From JASHVB01 sp035535035 (GTDB lineage Bacteria; Pseudomonadota; Alphaproteobacteria; Acetobacterales; Acetobacteraceae): a DNA stretch of 64,000 bases. The notes beneath the pieces were generated by a model. The model saw nothing but the letters and a program-made list of their open reading frames with translations. It searched no databases and was not told the origin of the DNA. The stretch is from contig DATLQW010000192.1 of assembly GCA_035535035.1 (NCBI GenBank), positions 16,427 to 80,426 on the forward strand. The letters are read 5' to 3'. Each line of letters starts with the position of its first letter. Positions within the stretch are counted from its first letter, which is position 1. Positions 16,911 to 25,625 of the stretch are shown piece by piece. A program made the position numbers and the translations under genes.

Positions 16911-17972
16911 TCAGGCCGCTTCGGCGCGCAACACCAGCCGGCCGGTCACCTTGCCGTCGCGCAGGCGCATCAGCGCGTCGTAGGCCTGGCTCTGCGGCAC
17001 GGTCGCCACCGGCAGCGCCGGCAGCGTGCCGCCCTGCGCCAACGCGACCAACTCCCGCAGCTCCTTCGGATTGCCGACATAGCTGCCCTGCACGGTCAGC
17101 GCGCGGATCGCCATCAGCGGCAACGGGAGCGAAAGTTCGCCGCCGAACAGCCCGACCTGCACCAGCTTGCCGCCCTTGCGCAGCGCACCGAAGGCGAAGC
17201 GCGCGGTCTGCGTGCCGTTCACCAGGTCGATCACCGCCAGCACCGGCCCGCCGGCCGCCGCCATGATGCGCTTCGCCACGTCCTCGCCGTTGCCGTCCAC
17301 CATCTTGTGCGCGCCAGCCTTCAGTGCCGCGTCGCGCTTCTCCGCGCTGATGTCCACCACGACGATGTGCTGGTGGCCCAGCGCCTTCAGCACCGCGATC
17401 GCGTTCAGGCCGAGTCCGCCGGCGCCGACCACGACGATTGCCTCCCGCGGCGGCAGCGGCATCGCCTTGCGGATCGCCGAAAACACGGTGATGCCAGAGC
17501 ATGCGTAGGTCGCCGCGACGGCGGGATCGAGGTTGCCGGGATCGACCAAATGGCGCGGATGCGGCGCGATGACATGCGTGCCGTAGCCGCCATTCGCATA
17601 CACGCCCAGGCTGCGCGGGACGAGGCACATGTTGTCCTCTTCCGCCAGGCACTTCTCGCACGTGCCGCAGCCGAGCCAGGGAAACACGATGCGCAGGTCG
17701 CCGACCTTCACCCCTTTTGCATCGGGGCCGAGCCTGGCGACGCGGCCGACGATCTCGTGCCCCATCGCCAGCGGCAGCGTGACGCCGCGATCCTTCAGCG
17801 ACATTTTTTGCCCGCCGCCGAGATCGTAATAGCCGTCCCAGATGTGCAGGTCGGAGTGGCAGACGCCGCAATGCGTCACCTCGATCAGCACCTCGGTGCC
17901 TTTCGGCTCCGGCGTGGGGAGTTCGATTTCCTTCAGCGGTGCCCCGTTCTCGACCACGGCCCAGGCGCGCAT
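16911..17972 (-). CDS. NAD-dependent alcohol dehydrogenase (zinc MDR)
   Basis: A 353-residue zinc alcohol dehydrogenase. Catalytic zinc ligands lie in THCGVCHSDLH (Cys, His) and AMGHEIVG (His-Glu), the structural zinc in CGTCEKCLAEEDNMC, and the cofactor loop in VVGAGGLGLNA (about residue 180); VVDISAEK suggests NAD preference through the Asp after strand 2. The start at ATG 17972 has GGAG upstream; the frame to 18014 is only an extension. The insert WDGYYDLGGGQKMSL after the first motif is typical of formaldehyde-tolerant alcohol dehydrogenases of acetic acid bacteria and relatives. Confidence 0.92.
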   Translation of the reverse strand: MRAWAVVENGAPLKEIELPTPEPKGTEVLIEVTHCGVCHSDLHIWDGYYDLGGGQKMSLKDRGVTLPLAMGHEIVGRVARLGPDAKGVKVGDLRIVFPWLGCGTCEKCLAEEDNMCLVPRSLGVYANGGYGTHVIAPHPRHLVDPGNLDPAVAATYACSGITVFSAIRKAMPLPPREAIVVVGAGGLGLNAIAVLKALGHQHIVVVDISAEKRDAALKAGAHKMVDGNGEDVAKRIMAAAGGPVLAVIDLVNGTQTARFAFGALRKGGKLVQVGLFGGELSLPLPLMAIRALTVQGSYVGNPKELRELVALAQGGTLPALPVATVPQSQAYDALMRLRDGKVTGRLVLRAEAA

Positions 17973-18096
17973 TGCCGGTCTCCTGTTCTGGCGTCGGGGC
18001 GATGGATAGCGCACGGGGGGGCGGGGTCAAGGGCGGGGCGTTGCGGTTCTGCCCAGGTGAGATTAAATATGGTTTCAGATGATCTCGGAGAGCCAG

Positions 18097-18537
18097 ATGT
18101 CCGTTGCCGCCGCTTCCGTCCCCGATCTTCTGGGCCTGCGCAAGCATGCCTCCCGTTCTGCGGCGCCGCTTGGCCTGATGAGCGAGGTCGAGAAAGGGCT
18201 GCCGCTGTCGGCGCTGGACCGGATTGCCCACACCGTGGCACCTGATGACTCAAGCTTTGCGCACCGTCTTGTGCCACGCGCTACGCTGGCGCGCCGACGT
18301 ACCCAACCGTCACCGCGGCTGAACCCGGAAGAGAGTGCTCGCGTCGCCCGGCTTGCCTCGGTTTGGGCCTATGCCAAGGATATCTGGAAAAGCGACGAGG
18401 ACACCCGCCGCTGGATGTTCGCGCCTCACATGCTGCTGGACATGCGTCGACCGATCGATGTGGTCCTGGCGAGTGAGTTCGGTCGGCCACTGGTCGAAAG
18501 CATTCTTGGCGGAATCAAATACGGCACCGCGGTGTGA
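18097..18537 (+). CDS. Xre/MbcA/ParS-type antitoxin of a RES toxin pair
   Basis: The 146-residue antitoxin has a helical N-terminal Xre-like part and a C-terminal toxin-binding domain of the DUF2384 type (DMRRPIDVVLASEFGRPLVE then GGIKYG). It neutralises the RES toxin encoded next. The start at ATG 18097 has GGAG at a good distance; an ATG at 18079 is also in frame. Its last codons overlap the toxin's GTG by 4 bp (GTGA), the usual coupling of Xre-RES modules. The AT-rich 20 bp upstream (GATTAAATAT) probably hold the promoter. Confidence 0.85.
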   Translation: MSVAAASVPDLLGLRKHASRSAAPLGLMSEVEKGLPLSALDRIAHTVAPDDSSFAHRLVPRATLARRRTQPSPRLNPEESARVARLASVWAYAKDIWKSDEDTRRWMFAPHMLLDMRRPIDVVLASEFGRPLVESILGGIKYGTAV

Positions 18538-19022
18538 CGCCGCAGCGCCTTGACCGCGTCCTGACTGCCTTCCGAATCGGAGATCCAGATGGCGCCTATC
18601 CGATCTTCGATGCCACCGGTTCAGGCCTGTCGCCGGGCCGCTGGAATAGTTCCGCCAGCCAGATCATCTATGCATCCGAGCATTATTCGACCGCGATGCT
18701 GGAAAAGCTTGTGCGCACCAGCGGGCGGCTACCGCCGAACCAGCACTTCATCCAAATCACCATCCCGAATGGCGTGACCTACGAAATGCTGAACCCGGCC
18801 CATCTGCCAGGATGGGATGCCGACAAGCCAGGCGTTTCGCAAACCTACGGGGAAACCTGGCATGGTTCGCGCCGATCGCTACTGCTCCTGGTTCCGAGCG
18901 CCGTCGCGCGCATGGAACTTAACGTGCTGATCAACCCCGAACATCCAGAGTTTCTGCGCGTCACCCACAGCCTGCATCAGCCGGTATGGTGGGACCGGCG
19001 GCTGTTCAGTACGATAGCCTAG
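18534..19022 (+). CDS. RES-domain toxin
   Basis: RES toxins degrade NAD+ by phosphorolysis or hydrolysis and arrest growth. The 162-residue product has the three name-giving residues in context: Arg in AFRIGDPDGAYPIFDATGSG, Glu in IIYASEHYSTAMLEKL preceded by GRWNS, and Ser in LLVPSAVA followed by NVLINPEHPEF. It starts with GTG at 18534 inside the antitoxin's stop. Length is normal and the frame intact, so the module looks functional. Its tail overlaps the convergent gene at 19019 by 4 bp. Confidence 0.9.
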   Translation: MTPQRLDRVLTAFRIGDPDGAYPIFDATGSGLSPGRWNSSASQIIYASEHYSTAMLEKLVRTSGRLPPNQHFIQITIPNGVTYEMLNPAHLPGWDADKPGVSQTYGETWHGSRRSLLLLVPSAVARMELNVLINPEHPEFLRVTHSLHQPVWWDRRLFSTIA

Positions 19023-19576
19023 ATCAACTTGGCACCTACGAACAGCCAACCCCATCCAACGTCTCGGGCCGCTATTCTCTCACCACGTTCGACAGTGACA
19101 CCTCCGAGAGCCAGCTCGAGTCCGGCTATGGTCTGCTCCGCCAACTTCGTAGTGTCGCACACCAACGCCCCGACGTAACCATCGAGTGAAACGTGTGACC
19201 TGGAGGATACGAGCTGTCGCAGGCGCTGGATCTTGCCCCAATCCTCAGTTACCCCATCGAACTTGCGACCCTCGTCGATGATCTTCAGCTCGACAATCGC
19301 CACAGGTTTGGCGTCTTGAAAGACAGCGATATCTGCGCGCTGGCCTCCGAACACTGGCGCGACTTCTGGACCAGTGATTCCGAGTTGCTTGAGCATTTCC
19401 GGGTACGAGACTTCTAGCTTGGCATCCCAATGCCGCTGACTTATGAAGTGCGACGCCACAAACAGGCTCAAGCACTTTTCCGGTATTCGTGTCTCATTCT
19501 CGATTGCCGGCTTATCGCGGTAGTGCCGCACGGCCTGGGTGCCGAATTCTATTACGGCTCGGGTTATCTCCATCAT
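19019..19576 (-). CDS. PD-(D/E)XK nuclease-like hypothetical protein
   Basis: The 185-residue protein contains GGQRADIAVFQDAKPVAIVE followed by LK, which fits the D-(x)n-ExK core of PD-(D/E)XK nucleases (about residues 77-98), after an N-terminal helical domain with FVASHFISQRHW. No membrane segment. AGGAGG precedes the double ATG at 19576. It converges on the RES toxin gene with a 4-bp overlap, so it may belong to the same defence-like cassette, but it is on the other strand. The fold is inferred from the motif; the function is unknown. Confidence 0.7.
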   Translation of the reverse strand: MMEITRAVIEFGTQAVRHYRDKPAIENETRIPEKCLSLFVASHFISQRHWDAKLEVSYPEMLKQLGITGPEVAPVFGGQRADIAVFQDAKPVAIVELKIIDEGRKFDGVTEDWGKIQRLRQLVSSRSHVSLDGYVGALVCDTTKLAEQTIAGLELALGGVTVERGERIAARDVGWGWLFVGAKLI

Positions 19577-19600
19577 TGCCTCCTTGCGCGACGCCCACGG

Positions 19601-20587
19601 TTATCCGCGCTTCCCCACCGCCTCCGGATTGACCGCCCGCACGGGCTTGCCATCCAGGAACGCCAGCGCGTTTTCCATGCTCTGCGGGTAGAACTGCACC
19701 CAGGTCTCCTGCACGCCATAGCCGAGATGCGGCGTCATCACCGTGTTCGGCGCGCTGCGCAACGGATGGCCCGCGGGCAGCGGCTCGCGGTCGAACACGT
19801 CCAGCGCGGCGACGATGCGGCGCGCCCGCACCGCCTCCAGCAACGCCTTCTCATCGACGATCGGGCCGCGCGAGGTGTTTATCAGGATGGCCCCCGGCTT
19901 CATCCGCGCGAGGTCCGCGGCGCCGACCAGCCCGCGCGTGCGATCCGACAGCACCAGGTGAATGCTGACCGCGTCGGAGCGCGCCAGCAGCTCGTCCTTG
20001 GACACCAGCGTCGCCCCCGCCGCCTGCGCCTTTTCCGCCGTCAGGTTCTGGCTCCATGCCAGCAGGTGCATGTCCAGCGCACGGCCGTAGCGCGCCATGT
20101 GGCCGCCAAGCCGGCCAAGTCCGAGCAATCCCAGCGTCTTGCCGGCGAGGTTGATGCCGACTGGCACGCCCTCCTGGAAACGGCCTGCACGGATGTTCGC
20201 ATCACCTGGGGCAATGCCGCGCGCCGCGGCGATCAGCAGCCCCAGCGCCAGTTCGGCGGTGGCAGCCTCCGTGTTGCCGCCGCCGGCGGTATGGCACACC
20301 ACCACGCCGCGTGCCGTGCAGGCGGCGGTGTCCAGCGACGCATTGCGCGCCCCGGTCATGCCCAACATGCGCAGTTTCGGCAGGCGATTGATCAGGCTGC
20401 CCGGCAGCGGCGTGCGTTCGCGCATCGACAGCACTATGTCGAAATCGGCGAGCTTCGCGGCGGCGTCGTCCTCGTTGGCGAACGCCAGTTCGAAGAACAC
20501 CACCTCCGCGCGCGCCATCAGCCGCGACCAGTCGGCGCTGGTCTGCGCCACACCCTGCCAGTCGTCGAGCACCGCCACCTTGGTCAT
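19601..20587 (-). CDS. D-2-hydroxyacid dehydrogenase family protein
   Basis: A 328-residue NAD-dependent dehydrogenase that reduces 2-oxoacids to D-2-hydroxyacids. The Rossmann loop is GLLGLGRLGGHMARYG (about residues 147-162), the catalytic Arg and Glu lie in NTSRGPIVDE and DVFDREPLP, and the catalytic His in TPHLGYG. The start at ATG 20587 has GGGGAGG. It is divergent from an HpcH/HpaI aldolase; together they could process hydroxy-oxo-acids, the aldolase producing or using the 2-oxoacid. That link is inference. Confidence 0.9.
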   Translation of the reverse strand: MTKVAVLDDWQGVAQTSADWSRLMARAEVVFFELAFANEDDAAAKLADFDIVLSMRERTPLPGSLINRLPKLRMLGMTGARNASLDTAACTARGVVVCHTAGGGNTEAATAELALGLLIAAARGIAPGDANIRAGRFQEGVPVGINLAGKTLGLLGLGRLGGHMARYGRALDMHLLAWSQNLTAEKAQAAGATLVSKDELLARSDAVSIHLVLSDRTRGLVGAADLARMKPGAILINTSRGPIVDEKALLEAVRARRIVAALDVFDREPLPAGHPLRSAPNTVMTPHLGYGVQETWVQFYPQSMENALAFLDGKPVRAVNPEAVGKRG

Positions 20588-20709
20588 GTCCGCCTCCCCT
20601 GTCGCTTGCCGCCAAATAGCGGCGGACGCGGTGGACGCGCAAGCGGTGGGCTTGAGGCCGGCAGGGACAGCGCGCGACAATGGCGGCGCAAACAAGGGAG
20701 GCAACCGCC

Positions 20710-21510
20710 ATGTCCGAGCTCAGCACCATCCTGCGCAACCATGCGAAGGAAAAACTGGCGCGGGGGGAAACGGTCGCCTCGATGACCGTCCGGCTGTGCC
20801 GCACCATCGAGATCGCGCAGCTCGCCAAGACCGCCGGCTTCGACACGCTGTATGTCGATATGGAGCACAACACGCTGTCGATCGGCGCCACCTGCCAGAT
20901 CTGCATCGCCGCGCAGCAGATCGGCATCACCCCGCTGGTGCGCGTGCCGGCGAACTCGCCCGAGTATATCTGCCGCGTGCTGGATGGCGGCGCGATGGGC
21001 GTGATCACGCCGCATATCCGCTCGGCGGACGAGGCGCGCGAGATGGTCAAGCTGGTGAAGTTTGCCCCGCTGGGCGAGCGTTCCGCCGGCGGCGCGCTGT
21101 CGCATTACCAATATCGCAGTTTCCCCCTCGCGGAAACCAATGCGGCGATGAACCAGGCCACCATGCTGGTGGTGATGCTGGAAACCGTCGCGGCGCTGGA
21201 GCATGTCGAGGAGGTCATCGCGGTGGACGGCGTGGACCTGCTGCTGGTCGGCAGCAACGACCTGTGCAACGAGATGGGCATCACCGGCCAGTACGACCAT
21301 CCGCGGCTGCGCGACGCCTTCGCGCGCGCGATCGCCGCGGCGGCGGCGGCGGGAAAACATGTCGGCGTCGGCGGATTGGCGTCGCGCACCGACCTGATGA
21401 CGCAATTCGTGAAGATGGGTGCGCGCTATGTCTCGACCGGCACCGACATGGCGTTTCTCCAGGCGGCCTGCGCGCAGAAGGCGAAGTTCGTGCGCGACAT
21501 CGGCGCGTAA
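20710..21510 (+). CDS. HpcH/HpaI aldolase family protein
   Basis: A 266-residue class II pyruvate aldolase of the HpcH family, which splits 2-oxo-4-hydroxyacids into pyruvate and an aldehyde. Characteristic segments are FDTLYVDMEHNTLS (metal-site Glu and catalytic region, about residues 48-61), GITPLVRVPAN (about 75), GGAMGVITPHI (about 94) and LLLVGSNDLCNEMG (about 177). GGGAGG lies before the ATG at 20710. The catabolic substrate is not known. It is divergent from the D-2-hydroxyacid dehydrogenase with about 120 bp between the starts. Confidence 0.9.
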   Translation: MSELSTILRNHAKEKLARGETVASMTVRLCRTIEIAQLAKTAGFDTLYVDMEHNTLSIGATCQICIAAQQIGITPLVRVPANSPEYICRVLDGGAMGVITPHIRSADEAREMVKLVKFAPLGERSAGGALSHYQYRSFPLAETNAAMNQATMLVVMLETVAALEHVEEVIAVDGVDLLLVGSNDLCNEMGITGQYDHPRLRDAFARAIAAAAAAGKHVGVGGLASRTDLMTQFVKMGARYVSTGTDMAFLQAACAQKAKFVRDIGA

Positions 21511-21542
21511 CGGCGGTGCCACGAACTCTGCCGCGGTCCGGC

Positions 21543-21770
21543 GTGAGATTCGATCTGCTGTTCAACGAAGCCGTCATGCCGGAAGTGAAGCCAAGTGCCG
21601 GCGGAGGCCGCCCGGCGGCCGCAACCCGGCCTTCGCGTGCTGTTCACCACCGGCTATGCCGGGGACGTCCCCAACGGGGATCTGGGGGAACGGAACGTCC
21701 TGCGCATGCCCTATCGCCGGCAGCAGCTTGCCGAGTCGGTCCGCGCGGCGAACTGTGCGCTTCGCGCCTC
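21543..21770 (+). pseudogene. Remnant of a response-regulator receiver domain, frameshifted
   Basis: The first frame reads VRFDLLFNEAVMPE, the strand 3 and phosphorylation-site region of a receiver domain (usual DLLFTDVVMP), and then loses sense. A second frame resumes with EAARRPQPGLRVLFTTGYAG, the strand 4 region, and VLRMPYRRQQLAESVRAA, where the normal KPY has become MPY. The order and spacing fit the C-terminal receiver of a hybrid histidine kinase. Aspartate is replaced by Glu/Asn at the phosphosite and there is at least one frameshift. No kinase part remains. Confidence 0.6.
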
Positions 21771-21790
21771 ACCTGCATCGTTTCGTGCCC

Positions 21791-21808
21791 CTCCCGCTTT
21801 CGCGGGAG
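21791..21808. terminator. Hairpin between remnant and VOC gene, repeat-like
   Basis: CTCCCGC and GCGGGAG form a perfect 7-bp stem with a 4-base loop just beyond the stop of the minus-strand gene at 21814. There is no T-run. Similar CTCCCGC/GCGGGAG hairpins occur at 32439-32469 and 59013-59037, so this is a recurrent intergenic palindrome that may help end transcription. Confidence 0.5.
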
Positions 21809-21813
21809 CGGCA

Positions 21814-22761
21814 TCAGGGTGTCACGTGGCCGAGGAATTTGTCCGGCGGACGCGTGCCCCATTGCGAGCGCAGCCCCTCCTCCGCCGACACCAGGTTGCC
21901 GCCGTTGGCCAGGTTCAGCCGGTCGGTGTCGGCCCAGTGTTCATGCACGCGCATCCAGGGATCGGCCCAGTAATCGTACACCTGGCTGCCCAGCAAATGC
22001 CGGCCGATGCCCCACATGTGCTCGTATTTTCCGACCCGCGCGAGATGCTCGTGGCCGATAAACACGTCGTCGATGTCCTGCACCTCGAACGAGAAATGAT
22101 TCAACCCGGCCCGCTCGTTCTTCATGCAGAAGAAGGCGTGGTGGTCCACGTACTCGTCGCCGTTGTCCAGCCGGCTGAACTGGCCGATGAGGTTGTCCTG
22201 ACTGCCGGCATAGACGTCATCGGAACGGACCAGCCCCAGCGTCTCGCGAAACCAGCGCACCGTCTCCTGGTTCTTCGGCGTGCCCATCACCGCGTGACCG
22301 ATGCGCTTCACGCGCGAGGGACCCTGGTCGATACGCATCACCTCGCCGGCGCGGTTCAGCGGCTCCGGCCCGGAATTCACCTGCTGGCGCACCACGTCGA
22401 TCGGCGCCACCGGCGCCACCCCGTGGACGATTTCGATCGTGTAGCCGTTGGGTTCCTTCAGCCGCACGCGCTTGCCGCCACCCGGCTCGTCGATATGCTC
22501 AATGCCCGAGGCGCCCGGCAGCTTCGCCGCCACGGCCAGGTCGGCCTCGTCGCGCGCATGCCAGGCGAAGCCGAGAAACGCCGGGTCGCCCTTCTCGGTA
22601 ATGTGGATGTGGTGGCAGGGATCGCTGCCGCGCATGTACAGCGCGTGCGGCGTGCGCGCGGCGCGCACCATACCGAACGCGGTAAGAAACTCTTCCTCCT
22701 GATCCAGGTCCGGCGAACGCAGCCGGCCGAACGCAAGATCGCGCACTTTCATAACGGACAT
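21814..22761 (-). CDS. VOC-family protein, extradiol-dioxygenase-like (two-domain)
   Basis: The 315-residue protein has two vicinal-oxygen-chelate halves. The second contains GHAVMGTPKNQETVRWF, HHAFFCMKNERAGLNHFSFE and the closing region, giving His in KRIGHAV, His in LNHFSFEV and a later Glu region, as in catechol 2,3-dioxygenase relatives that cleave aromatic rings with Fe(II). GGAGG precedes the ATG at 22761. Neighbours are catabolic, consistent with a role in aromatic or enone breakdown. The exact substrate cannot be read. Confidence 0.87.
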   Translation of the reverse strand: MSVMKVRDLAFGRLRSPDLDQEEEFLTAFGMVRAARTPHALYMRGSDPCHHIHITEKGDPAFLGFAWHARDEADLAVAAKLPGASGIEHIDEPGGGKRVRLKEPNGYTIEIVHGVAPVAPIDVVRQQVNSGPEPLNRAGEVMRIDQGPSRVKRIGHAVMGTPKNQETVRWFRETLGLVRSDDVYAGSQDNLIGQFSRLDNGDEYVDHHAFFCMKNERAGLNHFSFEVQDIDDVFIGHEHLARVGKYEHMWGIGRHLLGSQVYDYWADPWMRVHEHWADTDRLNLANGGNLVSAEEGLRSQWGTRPPDKFLGHVTP

Positions 22762-22909
22762 GGTCTCGCCTCCGGGTTCCCTGACGACGGCACGGGCAAT
22801 GATCCTATTGCCTGGGACGGTCCGTGTCCAAAGGCACGGTTGCCCGCGTGGCCGGCACGGGGCCGGGAAAACCGGGTGGGCGCCGCGTCTGCCTGTCGCC
22901 GCCGGCCGG

Positions 22910-23212
22910 TCAGGTCAGGTGCAGCGCGCCGGGAATGCCGCGAGGCGGGTCTTCCGGCATCAGGCCGGCGTAGCCCGATACGCTCGCCGGCAGCTCGGCC
23001 GGATACGCCCGCGGCGTTGCCACCTGCCAATCCGGCGACAGCGTACGGAAGTCGACTATCAGGGCAAACGACATCCGCTCGGCGTAAGCGCCCCCGCGCA
23101 CATGCACCGCGCCGGATTCGGCGGTCTCCGGCGCATCCGGCAGAGCCAGAAACGTCGGTCCGTCGCTTGCGAGCGACGAGACGATGACCGCACTCGGAAC
23201 CGTGTCACTCAT
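22910..23212 (-). CDS. Small hypothetical protein
   Basis: A 100-residue frame with ATG at 23212 and AAGGA upstream. It contains VHVRGGAYAERMSFALIVD in the middle and a proline-rich tail. No membrane helix, no motif I recognise. It lies 148 bp upstream of the VOC gene on the same strand and could be co-transcribed. The plausibility rests on the ribosome site and the protein-like composition. Confidence 0.45.
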   Translation of the reverse strand: MSDTVPSAVIVSSLASDGPTFLALPDAPETAESGAVHVRGGAYAERMSFALIVDFRTLSPDWQVATPRAYPAELPASVSGYAGLMPEDPPRGIPGALHLT

Positions 23213-23534
23213 GCAGGTGTCCTTGCAATGCGCCTCGGGAATACGTTGGTTGTGACCGCGCCACAGTCAATGGAAGCCGGCAATCGCGCCGGACGCCGCG
23301 CCGCGCCGGGCCAGCCGTGGTCGCATGGTTCCCTGGCGATAACCGGAGCTTCCTGTCAGCCGGCGCAGGTCCGCGCCTGTCCGCTCTTTGCACATGCAAA
23401 CTGGCAACCATCGCCCGCTGCGCGCCTTGCGATGCACCTCGCGTGACCCTCCACCGCCTCCGTGATAAATGCTTGCCTTGACCCCCGCCGCGGTTCACCG
23501 CCGCGCAGGCCCGACCGCCAGGAGGAGAAAAACC
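23213..23534. promoter_or_regulatory. Divergent promoter region with an inverted repeat
   Basis: The 322-bp gap between the small hypothetical gene and ridA holds no gene. TTTGCA-CA-TGCAAA at 23387-23400 is a perfect 6-2-6 inverted repeat, a possible operator. AGGAGG at 23521 is the ribosome site of ridA. Promoter elements could not be assigned with confidence. Confidence 0.35.
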
Positions 23535-23918
23535 ATGCCCGCCATCACTCGCCTGCTGCTCGATGGCCAGCCCGCGCCGGTCAGCCACTATTGCCACGTG
23601 GTCCGCGCCGGCAACCTGATCTGGGTCTCCGGCACCGTCGGCATGGCGGCCGACGGCAGCATCCCGGACGACGTCGCGGCGCAATTCGACCTCGCGCTGG
23701 GCAACCTCGACACCTGCCTGAAGGCGGCCGGCGCCGGACCAGAGCATGTGGTGAAGGTAACGGTGTTCCTCACCGACATTGACGACCGGAAGCGGATCAA
23801 TCCGGCGCGCCAGCGCTATTTCGGCGAACACCGCCCGGCTTCGACACTGGTGGAGATCAGCGCGCTGGTGCTGCCGGAACTGCAAGTGGAGATCGAGGCG
23901 CAGGCCGTGCTGCCGTAG
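23535..23918 (+). CDS. RidA-family protein (enamine/imine deaminase-like)
   Basis: The 127-residue RidA protein hydrolyses reactive enamines/imines released by PLP enzymes, or acts on a pathway-specific intermediate. Family marks are NLIWVSGTVGMAADG (about residues 27-41), VVKVTVFLTDI (about 72-82) and the substrate Arg/Glu region in RPASTLVEISAL and LQVEIEAQAVLP at the end. The ATG at 23535 has AGGAGG. Followed 93 bp later by the monooxygenase gene on the same strand, suggesting a shared catabolic operon. Confidence 0.92.
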   Translation: MPAITRLLLDGQPAPVSHYCHVVRAGNLIWVSGTVGMAADGSIPDDVAAQFDLALGNLDTCLKAAGAGPEHVVKVTVFLTDIDDRKRINPARQRYFGEHRPASTLVEISALVLPELQVEIEAQAVLP

Positions 23919-24011
23919 GCAACGGTTCATGCCGTGCCGAGGCAACGATCGTCGGTGCCGCCCTCAATCAGGCTTCGCCATAAGCCGCCAACCAACCAAA
24001 GGCCGGAACCC

Positions 24012-25514
24012 ATGTCCGAAACAGCAGAACGCACCAGGCCGGCACAGCAGGCGGCGGAACATTTCGACGTGGTGATCGTCGGCGCGGGAATATCCGGGGT
24101 CGGGGGTGCATATCACCTTACCAAACAGTGCCCCGGAACGAGCTTCGTTGTGCTTGAATCGCAAGACAGTTTTGGCGGCACGTGGCTCACCCACCGCTAT
24201 CCAGGGATCCGCTCCGACAGCGACCTCTACACCTTCGGCTATCGCTTCAAGCCATGGACCGGTGCGCCGATCGCGACGGCGGCCGAAATCCTCCGCTACA
24301 TGGGGGACGTCATCGACGAGAACGCTCTTGCCCCGCACATTCGCTATCGGCACCAGATCGCCGCGGCAAGCTGGTCGAGCGGGGCAAAATGCTGGACGCT
24401 TGAAGCCACGCGGACGGACACCGGCGAGACGGTGCGCTTCACTGCGAATTTTCTCTGGATGTGCCAGGGCTACTACCGGCATTCGCAGGGCTACACGCCC
24501 GCATGGGACGGCATGGAGACCTTCAAGGGCCGGATCGTTCACCCGCAGAATTGGCCGGAGGATCTGGACTGCGCGGGCAAAAATGTCGTCGTCATCGGCT
24601 CGGGTGCCACCGCGGCGACGCTTATTCCGGCGATCGCGGATAATTGCGGCCATGTCACGATGCTGCAGCGCTCGCCGACCTGGTTCCGGACCGGCCGCAA
24701 TGCGATCGCGCTGGCCGACGAGTTGCGGGAACTGCAAATCGACGAGGCGTGGATCCACGAGATCGTGCGCAAGAAGATCCTGCACGACCAGTCGGTCTTC
24801 ACCAGCCGTTCGTTCAGCGAACCGGAGGCGGTGAAGCAGGAACTGCTCGGCGCGGTGCGTGCCTATCTGGGACCCGATTACGACGTGGCCACGCATTTCA
24901 CGCCGCGCTACCGGCCCTGGCGGCAGCGCATCGCCTTCATCCCGGACGGCGACCTGTTCGCGGGGATTCGCTCCGGCAAGGCATCGGTCGTCACCGATGA
25001 GATCGAGCGGTTCACCGAGACCGGCATCCTGCTGAAATCCGGGGGGCGGCTGGACGCCGACATCATCATCACGGCCACCGGATTCAACCTCAACGTGCTC
25101 GGCGACATCGCATTCAGCATCGACGGCGAACCGCTGGTGTTCTCCGACACGGTCACCTATCGCGGCATGATGTTCACCGGCGTCCCCAACCTGGCATGGG
25201 TGTTCGGCTATTTCCGCGCCAGTTGGACGCTGCGGGCAGACCTGGTCGCGGACTTCGTCTGCCGCTTGCTGAACCACATGCAGGAAACCGGCGCGCGCAA
25301 GGTCACGCCGACGCTGCGGCCCGAGGACCAGGACATGCCCTTGCTGCCCTGGATCGATCCGGAGAATTTCAATCCCGGCTACATCATGCGCGGCATGCAC
25401 GTGCTGCCGAAACGCGGCGACAAGCCCGAATGGCAGCACACCCAGGACTACTGGAGCGAGAAGGACCAGTTCCCCGCCGCCAATCTCGACGACGCCTGTT
25501 TCGTCTATGAGTGA
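24012..25514 (+). CDS. Flavin-containing Baeyer-Villiger-type monooxygenase
   Basis: A 500-residue class B flavoprotein monooxygenase that inserts oxygen into ketones or hydroxylates with FAD and NADPH. FAD loop VIVGAGISGVGGAYHL (about residues 21-36), then FGGTWLTHRYPGIRSD (about 54-69), typical of BVMO/FMO enzymes, NADPH loop VVVIGSGATAATL (about 196-208), and the ATGF motif (ITATGFN, about 354). Length fits. The downstream end carries LLPWIDPENFNPGY. It follows ridA. Confidence 0.92.
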   Translation: MSETAERTRPAQQAAEHFDVVIVGAGISGVGGAYHLTKQCPGTSFVVLESQDSFGGTWLTHRYPGIRSDSDLYTFGYRFKPWTGAPIATAAEILRYMGDVIDENALAPHIRYRHQIAAASWSSGAKCWTLEATRTDTGETVRFTANFLWMCQGYYRHSQGYTPAWDGMETFKGRIVHPQNWPEDLDCAGKNVVVIGSGATAATLIPAIADNCGHVTMLQRSPTWFRTGRNAIALADELRELQIDEAWIHEIVRKKILHDQSVFTSRSFSEPEAVKQELLGAVRAYLGPDYDVATHFTPRYRPWRQRIAFIPDGDLFAGIRSGKASVVTDEIERFTETGILLKSGGRLDADIIITATGFNLNVLGDIAFSIDGEPLVFSDTVTYRGMMFTGVPNLAWVFGYFRASWTLRADLVADFVCRLLNHMQETGARKVTPTLRPEDQDMPLLPWIDPENFNPGYIMRGMHVLPKRGDKPEWQHTQDYWSEKDQFPAANLDDACFVYE

Positions 25515-25625
25515 GTTGGACCGCGGCGCGGAGAGCCAGCTCAACCGGATCTCTGGTGATCCCGTCCTTGCTGCGGCGACATTCCTGCATGCGCCGGGAC
25601 TTGTTGCAGATTTAGGCGGCCGCCG

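Noticed and set aside
16747..16983. Plus frame MAVIDIRAEPSG with a ribosome site
   Set aside because: Runs into the tail of a convergent dehydrogenase with no later sense pattern; at best a truncated gene start.
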